A model generated the notes under the pieces. The model did no database searches. It saw nothing but the letters and a program-made list of their open reading frames with translations, and was not told the origin of the DNA. Of a stretch of 64,000 nucleotides of DNA, positions 34,615 through 45,100 are shown one piece after another; position 1 is the stretch's first letter, and the number at the start of each line of letters is the position of its first letter. The position numbers were made by a program, and so were the translations under genes. This stretch comes from Achatina immaculata (Eukaryota > Mollusca > Gastropoda > Stylommatophora > Achatinidae). The DNA lies in the NCBI GenBank assembly GCA_009760885.1, contig CM019702.1, forward strand, positions 46,013,550-46,077,549, in the 5' to 3' direction.

Positions 34615-35095
34615 AATATGTGCAAGATGTTAATTGATTTCAGTCATTCCATTGTTTGTGCTTGTATTTTATGAAGGAATCATAAATGTAAAAAAAATCT
34701 GATAAAAGGTTGATCTTGTCATTACAATTATAAACTGATGATCTTTGATGAAAATCAGTATTTGTGTTTTCCTTTAGTGTATTGTTTTGATGTGAAGGAG
34801 TGAATGAGAAACGGGACAGGGGGAAGAACAGATTATGCTCTCCGATGTATTGATTAAGACACCATAATTGGTGTATAAGTATACAACTATACACTACCAT
34901 ACAAGGAAATAGCCTCAATGGCCCGAACCTATAAAAATATAAAAGAACAAATTTTTAAAAACCATCATATTATTTTAAAGAATCCTGCACCTCCAACACC
35001 CGAGGCGAACGCTCAACCCCGAGACCACGCAGCGGCCGCCGCCACATTTCAAAGTTCTTCAGCGGCAATTAGCGACTCATATATCTGACATGCAT
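34615..35095. other. No gene seen
   Basis: AT-rich; no recognised element. Confidence 0.35.
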
Positions 35096-35365
35096 GACTG
35101 GCAAACCATAGCTGATCAAGAAACTGTCCCACTTCTTCGTTGGTACCCTCAGTAACAGGCCTATCCTAGCTAACGGTGCAGGAATCCCAAGACGAAGGAG
35201 TCTGATAAAGAAGCATTGCACATCCCTTGCTCTAGCTCCACTCTGAGACTGAAAAAAAAAATATAGCCGCCATAACCCACTCTCAATCCGACACGATGTT
35301 GTGTCTCAACACTTTCAAAGCATCAGCTGCAAAGAGCACCAGCTCGCAGTTCCCCGGGAGACTGA
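35096..35365 (+). repeat. Dispersed repeat family G, copy G2
   Basis: A contiguous match over about 270 bp to the reverse complement of 49105-49372: GCAAACCATAGCTGATCAAG, GTAACAGGCC, GGAGTCTGATAAAGAAG, CGCCATAACCCACTC and CTGCAAAGAGCACCAGCTCG all have counterparts. There is no open reading frame or known motif. Confidence 0.65.
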
Positions 35366-36024
35366 AGACAAAACTAGGCAAGACAAAGCCCTCCAACAAT
35401 ACAACAATGGCATGATATTATTGTTGTTGTTATTATTATTATTAAATTACATCATTTGATATTAGTTCTGAGTCAGAGTTATTGATCACTAGCTATATTG
35501 TAATATCGACCAGGCTGCACGTTAGATACATTGACTGAAAAAAGATTCGGATTTACAGTAGTGGAGTCTCCTTTGATACACCTTGACCTACAGCTCAGCA
35601 GGGACTTGGCAAGAATGTAAATAACTCAGTAATTAAAATACGTTTATTGCATCGTCCCCACACAGCGACCTCCACACAAGGGAAATCTGTGTCCCGTTTG
35701 ATCGACTGATAACAATAATTCAAGGGAGAAAACACAATAAAATTAATTAAATCCTGACACTGAGAAAAACAATTCTGAATATAAATATCCCTACGTTTTA
35801 ATAATAATAATAATAATAAAAGGTATTAACTCAACAAGACAACGAAACTTAACTTATAAAAATCACAGTTCATAAGAACTAAAACAAGGAGAAGATAAAA
35901 GAATATTTTATGAACATTCAATATTTGATCCTTGATATGTATTCTGCTACAGCTTAAGACCACATTCTGTCCTTTCTTCAGTAGAACCACGCTGTCTTTA
36001 TTTCAAACTATTTTTTAACTCCAA

Positions 36025-36025
<1 letters not shown>
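35366..36025. other. No gene seen
   Basis: Contains (ATT)n near 35420-35440 and (AAT)n at 35801-35817. The rest is featureless AT-rich DNA. Confidence 0.35.
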
Positions 36026-36069
<44 letters not shown>

Positions 36070-36379
36070 CCTTAAGTGCCCAGGGCACATGGGGATTCCG
36101 CAACGGCTTTCCACAAACGCTTGTCCTTCGCCTTTTTCCCGCTCTTGCCCAGATGAGCCCTCTATTGCTCAACATCCTTTCTGTTGCTCTTCTCCATGTC
36201 TCTTTTGGTCTTCCCTTACTTCTGTTCGCCTGTGGTGTCCATCTTAGTACTATTTTTGGTAGTGAGTTGTCAGTCATTCGGAGCACATGTCTCAACCATC
36301 GCCAGCGTCTTTCCTCAATAATTACTGTCTGTGGCTTTATCTGCATTTCTGCCAATAAGATGTTATTTCTTATGGTGTA
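36026..36379 (-). pseudogene. Non-LTR retrotransposon B2 (C-terminal 105 codons plus (GA)n tail)
   Basis: The minus frame from about 36355 is open: AEMQIKPQTVIIEERRWRWL, RHVLRMTDNSLPKIVLRWTP, SKGRPKETWRRATERMLSNR, KPLRNPHVPWALKVQ, then RERERE over the tail (36026-36066 on the + strand is (TC)n). No stop codon lies between the conserved C-terminus and the tail. 5'-truncated at the same conserved phrase (TGTTATTTCTTATGGTGT) that continues in B3. Confidence 0.85.
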
Positions 36380-36689
36380 TTAAGAATATTAAGAAATATA
36401 TTTGTTACAGTTACTTGTAGTGACAGTTTTAGTTGTTACAGTCCAGTTGGACAGTACCGGAGTGTATGTTCTGAAAAGTGGACGTGATTTCGATACTTCG
36501 AAAGGCATTTGAGAATGTTTTTGTTAACAACTGACCTGACGATGCGTTGTCTTGTGATTTGAAAAATTTCACGAAGTGTATCATTGCTTTCATGCTCAGA
36601 TTTTATTTTAGTACTTCATTTTCTAAACAAGCAAACATATTTGTATATATATGTAAAAAAAATCATTCCGATACCGCACCATACAAATT
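36380..36689. other. No gene seen
   Basis: AT-rich spacer; no repeat family recognised. Confidence 0.35.
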
Positions 36690-36880
36690 ATACGATCTCT
36701 TTCTCAAGGTCCCTGCCGACAGACGTAATATATCACGCCCTTCCATAACCCTCGATTTCTTGTGCATCTCAACAGACTCGTCACAAAGCATTCCCCATGC
36801 TAGGATGCCACGCCATCTTTTCTTTCTGCCTGCCTCTGTCTCTCTTACCTTGGATCTTCCCTGTTCAGCTGGGTGAACTT
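36690..36880 (-). pseudogene. Possible retrotransposon C-terminal fragment H
   Basis: The minus strand in shifting frames gives GKIQGKRDRGRQKEKM, HPSMGNAL, REIEGYGRA and YVCRQG-like phrases, the pattern (GK..GKR.RGR...W.....REI..R..W) of many non-LTR element C-termini. Too decayed to assign. Confidence 0.35.
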
Positions 36881-36934
36881 AAATTTGTGGGCTAACCCGT
36901 CTCTCCTCCAGACATGCCCCACAAATTTAAGTTC
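36875..36934. repeat. 17-bp perfect inverted repeat
   Basis: Arms GAACTTAAATTTGTGGG (36875-36891) and its exact complement (36918-36934) with a 26-bp spacer. It could be a hairpin or the ends of a tiny element. Confidence 0.8.
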
Positions 36935-37787
36935 GTGTGTTGATTATGCTTGTCCATGATACATTCTTAGGAGGTGCAGTGGTGGTTTTCAATTGCCTGC
37001 CATCGGATTTGTATCTGGTTTGCTCCATCAGACTAAAGACTACTCGGCAAAGTCAGCAGTGGTTTGAAATCGAGAGGTTAGTCACTCGGTAAGGGGCTAA
37101 ATCTTTGGACCCCCCCCCCATCCTTTCTTATCATTATATATCATGAAACTAACCTTTTCCTTCGTCTCCTTCTGTTTTCATCTCGCATGTTAAGTATGAA
37201 AGTTGATACACTGTTTACTTCATTAATGAATAAAGCTCTTTTGTTTTTTTTTAACATTCCATGAAACTCGTTGTCCTTCCACGGTTATGTAAATTTTAAA
37301 ATATGATACACTTATATTCTGCAGACTTGATAGACTGCGTCAATGTGTTGAGAAGCAGAATTTACTTACATATTTCTTCCTTTATTTTTATATTTCAAGT
37401 CCGTGTTTGAACTAAGAAAACCGTACCTGAGAAAACTGGGTAAGGGGAGATAATATACTGAAACAAAAAACAAGAAAGCTTCAGTTGTTTCAAGGTAATC
37501 TTTATATTCATAATTTCTTTATATTCATGCTGTTGCTAAACTACTCGGAATACTTTTTTTTCATTTTAAATGATTAAGAAGCACTGGTGTTAAAGTTTAA
37601 GTCTTAGTGTTTCAGATTACTATATATCTTGTTTCAGTTTCGAAGATAAATTGTCCAGATGCTATAAGAATTCTCCTCATCAACGTCCCCTCCCCCACTT
37701 CAAACCCCCTCTCTCTGGATGCTTATCACTATTTGTAACAATAATGGCAACAACAGCAACAAACATAAAGCTCTTTTTATTTAACTA
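36935..37787. other. No gene seen
   Basis: Includes a C9 run near 37111. No coding or repeat family recognised. Confidence 0.35.
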
Positions 37788-38085
37788 TCGTGGAAACCCA
37801 TGAAGTTTTTTGTTTTGTTTGTTTGTTAAAGTGTTGTGGAAATCCATGAAGTTTTTTTAAAGTATTGTATAGAAACAATACTAAGAAAACCATGAATTTT
37901 GTGTGTGTGTGTGTTTGTTTGTGTGTTTGTTTGTTTGTTTGTTTGTTTGTTTGTTTGTTTGTTTGTTTGTTAAAGTATTGGGGAACCCCGTGAAGTTTTT
38001 TTTAAAGTAATGTGGAAACCCATGAAGTTTGTTTTTGTTTTTGTTTTGTTTTTTTTTTGTTAAAGTATTGTTGAAACACATGATG
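37788..38085. repeat. Irregular tandem repeat with (GTTT)n expansions
   Basis: Five or six imperfect units around GTGGAAACCCATGAAGTTTT and GTTAAAGTATTG, interrupted by a (GT)n/(GTTT)n microsatellite (37900-37970) and T/G-rich runs. Confidence 0.8.
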
Positions 38086-39485
38086 TGAAATCGCAATAAT
38101 GATGTGAAGATTATCTGTGTACTTTTTAAAAATTATTTATTTTCTGCATCATTTTAATTAAAGCTTTTAAAAAACTATTTTAGCATTTGCTTTTTTTGGG
38201 ATTTTCATTATTGCCTATGTATTTTACTTATTTAATATTTATTATTAAGTAATATGGTGTAAATATGTTCACAAATGTGCAAACCATCATACAAATTACG
38301 CTGTTTAGTTTTGGAAAGTAAATCAATCGTAAAATAATGAAGTAGCCAGCTTTCAGACCCAAAAAAAAAAAAAATACATTTTGTAAGTTTCGGTGCATAA
38401 AGACAATTAATGTTTCACACAAACCTTCCCAGGGCGTACATCAGACCGTGACATTGTTGATTAATCTAGACATCTAGAATGTTGTCAAGCCCAGTTGGAA
38501 ATTCCGCTCATCTCATATTCCTAGAAATATTTCAGTTCGTGGAATTTACACAAGTCACTGAAAACAAAACTTTAAAGACCACGAGCTGCCGGGGGATATT
38601 GCAAGTCGACGTCATTGAAAGTTTGGGCCCTACGGTTTTGCTTCGATCACAGCAATTTCTTCAAGCTATTTCGACTAAAGAACGCGTTTGTGCAGTAAAA
38701 ATAAAACAGTCTATGCCACAGCGAACATTTTGTCTAAAACTTAAATATGAGAAGGGACGCAATATGAAGATCCTATAAACGACATGTGTCTGATCAGGGC
38801 AAGAGTGAACTGAGCTGGAAAAAAAGTTAAATGCTGTAATACGAAAATGATTTTTGCTAAAAGCGCGCGCGCGCACACACACACACACGTTTTCGCTTAT
38901 TACTGACCACGGTATGCATACTGGTGGATGGGCCCAACTCCAGTGGCCAAGACCCCACAGGAAGGATCTGCCATGATTTCAACTGAACATGAGATGGATA
39001 AACAAAATTAGACTACACTGACCTCTTTCTGATTTTGCGAATATGGAAGCAATGGAACTTTCTTTTTTTTAATGCCAGATATTTACCTTAAGCAATAGAA
39101 ATGCTAATAAAGCAGATACATGTGTGTTAAAAACAAAAACATACACAAATCATTGTTTGTGCTTTAAAAAGCTCTCCCTTTCGCATGTGATGAGCGGTAT
39201 GATCATGTAGGTAATAAACCTACATTCATTTCTTGAATCGTTTCTCACTTTAAATGTATAGTTTATCTTATGGTTTTTAACATTTAATACATTAATTTAT
39301 ACATTTGTAATTATGCTATTTAAATTTGTTTAAACAGATCACTAGGTCTGATGTACCAGCCACTTTATTTGGAACTAGAGTGCTATGGCCAGCAACTACT
39401 GCTGTGAATAACTCTTTTTTTCATTAATATTTTTGTGACATTAAGACACTTTTGTTTTATTTTTCAATAAAAAAAATTTAGCAAC
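38086..39485. other. No gene recognised
   Basis: The ORF 38479-38778 (+) has no recognisable domain. (GC)n(AC)n microsatellite at 38864-38888. The rest is AT-rich. Confidence 0.35.
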
Positions 39486-39765
39486 AATTCATTCATTCAT
39501 TCATTTGCATGTCCCTTGGGGAACTTTGCCTCCCAAACAGCACTCCTGTAGGCCTCTCGGTTGTGAGCAAGATGGCCTGCTGCTGATGCATCCATCTGGA
39601 GCTCATCAACGATGTCTTGCAGCCATTTTCGCCTTGGTCTTCCTCTCTTTCTTTTTCCCATTCCAAGACGGTCTTCTCTAGATTATCATGACATTTAATG
39701 TGTCCAAAATATTTCAGTTTTATCTCTTTAATCCTCTTTACTGGCTAGCCTTCTTCAATATTAGC
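39486..39765 (-). mobile_element. Non-LTR retrotransposon A4 (3' end)
   Basis: Minus strand: KRIKEIKLKYFGHIK, RERKRGRPRRKWLQDIVDEL, QMDASAAGHLAHNREAYRSA, KFPKGHANE and TGA. The stop lies inside the (TGAA)n tail (complement of ATTCATTCATTC, 39488-39504). 5'-truncated near 39765. Confidence 0.8.
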
Positions 39766-41329
39766 AACAATACTTACTTCAAAAAATGATAGTTCCAATT
39801 TCATAACACAAGTTATTTGAACCTTCGAAACATTCCTTTTACAGTCTTTCTCTGATGTAGGTCTGTTGGTGTTATCAAAATATATACGTTTATATTCAGT
39901 TCAGAGCCTCTTATAAAGATCAAATCATTTGATTTAAAATTACTGGTCGGACATGACGAAGCTTACTTAACATAATCAGTTTTAACATGGACAAGAGGGA
40001 ACATTGCTACGACCGGCCCTGTGTGTAAACCATCAAAATAACTTGAGAAAGAATGAAAAATGTTCTGAATATTATTATTATTATTTCTTTTTAATATTAT
40101 TATTATTATTAACTTAAACTATGCACAAAACATTAACACTGTGTCTGCTACTGAACACGTAAAGAAAAGAGGTGAGCAATGTCTGAAAGTTCTCTTAACT
40201 CAGTTCAGACAAATTATCTTTCCTGATTTAATCATTTACTTCGCCTATTCCGACTTTAAAAAAAAAAAAAAACCACACACACACACACACGCACGCACGC
40301 ACACACACACACACACGCGCGCGCGCGCACACTCACACATATTTTCCTCGTACTATCGTAGTTTTACACTTTGGGGGTGAAAAAAGTGACAAAGATGCTA
40401 GACTTAACAAGCAATTGCTACAAATGTTTGAAACTACCCTTAGCAAAATCTTGTTAATGTCGGAGGATACAATTTCATATAATAGGTTCAACATGAAAAT
40501 GTTTCTCATTCATGGGGTTCGAATATCTCAAGTAAATTGCAAAATTCACAAAGACGTAATCATGATGATAATGATGTCTATAATTACTGAATGTCGCAAA
40601 AACTTGCCAGAAATTAAGCTTTCTAGTGTCGTTACATGCGGTTCAAGCTATTGAAGAACACAGGGAAAAACTTGTTTTATTCCAAACTTATAAGTTCAAA
40701 GTCAGTATTGCTGGAGCCATCTTGTCTAGTTTTTTTTTAAATAACTCGTGTTTTTTTTTCCTTGTCATATTTGACAAAAGTATGCCAGCGTTAAAAATAC
40801 ACCAGCCTAAAGTAACAAAGACCCAGATGTAAAAAACAATGACATTTGATATATCCGCTTCTTTATTTGTTTGTTTTTTAAAATTATATCTTACCTACAG
40901 TTTCTTACCTGCATTATTTTACGCCCTAGAAGATTGTTTCTCGGAAAATGAAATCCAATAGAAGATTTCTTTCTCCTAGCTTCCCTCCCCCCCCCCTCCC
41001 CATTACCGTCACCTTCTCTTCTTATTTGGCGGCCTATATGTATTTTTGCCCATCCGGGTCTTGTCGTATTTGCCAGTTTCATATTATCTCCCTGCTTCCC
41101 TGCCCCTCCCCATACCACCCTCTTCTTGACACCTGTTTCTCTGGTGGGTTACATGTGTCTATTGCCCTTCCCCCTCACCTGTTTTTCTCCACCTCTTCTC
41201 TCCGACTGGCTTCATCTGTTTTTCTTTCCCCTCCCCCCCCCCCCCCGTAGTCTCTATTCCTCGTCTATGGGACGCGCATTTTTGTGTTTCCTGCTTTCTG
41301 GAGGATGCCTCTAAGATAAGTTTTTCGTT
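39766..41329. other. No gene recognised; microsatellites and C/T-rich stretch
   Basis: Compound (CA)n/(GC)n at 40274-40332. Poly-C runs within C/T-rich DNA at 40980-41250 (for example 40986-40995 and 41236-41248). A proline-rich ORF there is a composition artefact. Confidence 0.35.
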
Positions 41330-41530
41330 TAGTTATATGTTTTGTCTTGTTTGTGTATGTAATCCTCGAAAAAGGCCCAAGCCGAAATATTGGATGTTGT
41401 ATGTTTTTCATTTATACATTCTCCTCTTACTCTTATAGTTTCTAGTCGTTTTTTTCTCACTTACTCACTCCTTCTGCCACCTTGTAAAACTGCACCATAC
41501 ACCTCCATCTACCAATAGAAGAAGGCGTGG
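41330..41530 (+). repeat. Unclassified repeat family L, copy L1 (with AAGGCCCAAGCCGAAATATT motif)
   Basis: Shares in order a TTGTTTGT/ATGTAATCCT phrase, GAAAAAGGCCCAAGCCGAAA, and CTTGTAAAACTGCACCATAC then ACCTCCATCTACC with a second copy at 62770-62900 and with fragments at 45697-45750 (+) and about 44990-45025 (-). The GGCC...GGCCGAAA-type core resembles motifs near the 3' ends of Penelope-like elements, but that assignment is from memory. Confidence 0.45.
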
Positions 41531-42005
41531 TCAATATGAAATTACAAGACTGTGACGAATAATAGAAGACCTTGGGAAGGTACAGGGATTTACATACACA
41601 TGACAAGGCTGAGTAATCAAAGAACTTAATAAATATTATGCTTTCATTGTTGATGGGCTTGCATGAAATTATTTCCTTTTACTGCCCTCCCCCCCCCCCC
41701 CCGTTTACTTAACTAAATCCCAGTTCAGTTGAATCTACGATTTTTCACACATCTGATGAAAGAAGTGTAGGGGAGGTGTTATTTTGTCACTTTTTTTTCT
41801 CATCCCTCTTCCGCCCCCACCTGTAATTATTGCCTAATTTCTGCGAAATCGTTTTTTGACGAGGGGAACAGTATGCGGAAAACGCCGTTTCGTGTTTTTC
41901 TTTGTTGCATGGTTGGTGTTCGTGTTGCAGCTGGCCTTATATATTGCTCCGAAGCCTACGTACCATTCTTTCAGTTTAAAATCAACGGATATGCTGAGGT
42001 AAATT

Positions 42006-42110
42006 ATGGCGAAAGTAGCAAATTTCAGTAGATGTACATTTCGGAGCCCAGCAAAGGTTGCTTGTATTTTGAGCATGGGCAGATTTTATTCATCAAAGAG
42101 AAGACTTCAG
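42006..42110 (+). CDS. PRDX5: PRDX5 exon 1 (mitochondrial leader)
   Basis: 35 codons: [20 protein letters not shown] then [15 protein letters not shown]. Rich in Arg, Lys and Ser without acidic residues. Donor GTAATT at 42111, phase 0. Confidence 0.8.
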
Positions 42111-45100
42111 GTAATTGTGTGTGTTTGTTATGTATTGTTTGTTCAGTTCTGGAGGATTAAAAAAAACAACTTTTAACATTGTTTTAAACAAAGAATGATA
42201 AGAGGCCGTAACCTTTAACAAATGATTATCATTAGAGGCTGTGCCTATTGACATGGGCGATCATGTACCTCCACAGACGGACTTGAGGTATACAGATGTT
42301 CACCTTTATTTATATAGCTTTGTTCACACCTGAGTTACCTGCAGAGTTTATACATAATATTTTCTTCCATTAAATAACAAATTCTGAGTATATCTAATAC
42401 CTATGAGGCCATTTCATGAGAAGCGGTACAGAGCCCGGTGAAAATTTAATTAAAACATTTTTTGGAAAAAATAAACAGAAATATAACAGAGTATTCACAT
42501 GATCACATCATAGTTAATATGTTCTGTTTATTAGGAAAGTGATTGTGTCCATGCAATGCCACAAGTCAATATTATTTATTCATTTCACACATTTTGAGAT
42601 CATGTTTCTGTTTGCTTTATCGGTCGTGTTTTTTTTCATCATTTTAAAAGCCATGTGGTTGTTGGTGACAGATATGGTTCACTAGTTTGTCTTTCATATT
42701 TTGTTTACGTGTATTCATCTCTTCTGTTTTTTTTTAAACTGTAACATCAAATATGGTAGCATGGTTTGTTGAGTGGTTAGGCACTCTGTGGTACTGGGAT
42801 CAAGTCCCAGCAGTGGGGATTTTCAAAAAAGGACCCTGGGGTCCTCTCAGCCTCTAAAAATGGTTACCAGAGAAATGTGGAAAGGTAATGCAGCCAGGCA
42901 TAATACTTGAAAATATGGGTCTAACACTGTATCCTGAATATGCTTTAATGGCATGGAAACAGGGATTTAAAAAAAAAAAAAAAAGGTTACATCAGATGTC
43001 CTGAGTATTTTATCTAGCTATTGTTCTACATATTTAGCGCCCGAGTAGTTAGTGTGCTCATCTCTCATGCAGGGTCAGTGGTTCACATCCTGTCAGAGAT
43101 GCCCCAAATATCCAGCTGTAGAAATGAGAGCTCCGCTGTCTCTGTAGCTATGGATAAAAAAGGCAGCTAGCTGTGATGCTAACCACAGCACCTTCTTGTC
43201 TACTCACAGATCAAGAAAAATATGGGCACAGATATCCCCCTAGTGCCTCTTTGGCATGATAGGACTTACAGGTTTAAAAAAATGTATATTTTAGCTATGG
43301 TTAAATTCTTATACTTTCACCAGTCATCTTTTGCTTCCATATTGTGTTGGTATCCCAAGGTTGGAGACACTCTTCCAGATGTGAACTTGTATGAAGAAAG
43401 TCCAGACAATGCAATTTCTGCAAGTCATCTCTACAGGGGAAAGAAAGGTGTTTTATTTGCAGTGCTTGGTGCCTTCACTCCAGGATGTACTAATGTAAGA
43501 AAGTGTGGCAAATTCATTAGTTGTTTTTTTATTTTACTAGTTTTTAAAAAAATATATCTAAATAAAAGATATTACTTTTAGAAGTTTTTTTCTTTTTTCA
43601 GCTACATTGTAGAATCACATTTGTTGTGAAAGAAATAGTGCAGGATAAGGAAGCATGTTGAGTATTCCAGATTTGGAAGTGAAGTATTAAGACCTGTGAA
43701 AATAAGAGGCGTAAACAACTTAACAGACAAATAGTCAGAAAAACAGAGATGGGACTGGGTAGATCATTAGATCAAAAAGTCCCAAAGTTTACTTTTCAGG
43801 CCTCAAGTTAATGCTTATTTTGTTTGTGACAGACCAGTTCATATAAACTTTGCGTGTACCTTCCACAGACTCACATTCCAGACTACTTGTCTTTATATGA
43901 GAAATTCAAGGTAGGCAGAAACATTCACATGATTTACATGTAGGATTAAGAGTTTTTATAATCTTTTTTTTTCAGTCACATTTTGTCATTGAATGTTTCT
44001 TTATGTTTTGTTAAGTTTTTTTTGAGTTTTTTAAAATTTTTGTCTAGCATCATCTGCCCTGACTGAATGAGGAGTTTCTCTAAAACATCTCAGAATTGGA
44101 TGACTTTTGCCACTTATGATGTTTGGCACTGTAGTCTTCCCTGGGTTGTCTCTCATCATGTCTCATTGTGAAAATATGAAGAAATCTATTTTAGGCATTT
44201 GTTGCAAACACATGGTGTAACAGATATGAGACTGAGAAGCATAAAAAAACATGTGGGTACATTGACTTGACATAGCGTGATAAAACTAGAATATTTTATC
44301 AGCCTTTGGTTTTTGTTTTGTTTTTTGTTTTGAGTGTCATTTATTTAAACATTTGTATGATGTTTTAAATTTGTATTTATTTATTTCAAGCTTGCAACCG
44401 GTGATTAAAATTTTAGTATTTGATTATTTAGCATAAACTCATTTTCAGTATCAATACCTGATCTGTGTATTATATAATTCACTGTATTTTTTTTTTGTGT
44501 GTTTTCTTTTATTTTAGGAAGAAGGTTACATGATATCATGCGTGTCTGTTAATGATCCATTTGTGATGAAGCTTGGGGTATAAGTACAAAAGCTGCAGGA
44601 AAGGTAAGAGAACAAGAAACTATTTAGAAATAGTAGAGTTATGGTTTATTGTTTATGATCTGGATCATTATCATTACATTCCAGACATGTCCATAGGTGC
44701 TCAGATCTCCCCTCAACATATCCATCAGCATCATGTGGATGATTGTGTCTGTTCTTGTGTTGAGTGACAAGTTGTCTCGCATGTCCAGTATGCCTGTCGT
44801 TTCTGGCTATGTCAGTCTGTATTCCCAGCTCTTTCAGTCTAAGCAGCGATGTAGATTCACTAACCTCAAAGTCCTCAACTCTACCTACCTCTCTTAGCAC
44901 ATTAACAGTATCAGTTTGATCCAGTGCTTGTCCATCTGTGATTATGGCAGAGCCAGCCAGTAGAATTATGAATATAGTGTTTCTACTTGTATGAGTTAGA
45001 TGGAGGTGTATAGTGTAGTTTTATGAAAACAGGGAGAGAAGGAAAGGAAGGAAGAAATGTTAGTGGAAGAATGAAATCTCAGTCATCATTCATTTGCATG

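Noticed and set aside
40948..41250. Proline/serine-rich ORF as a gene
   Set aside because: It follows from C/T-rich low-complexity DNA with poly-C runs. No domain.
41371..41403. Complete hammerhead ribozyme in repeat L1
   Set aside because: GAAA and a short stem are present, but the CUGAUGA box is poor (CTCGAAA) and the outer stems do not pair by eye. Kept only as a resemblance.
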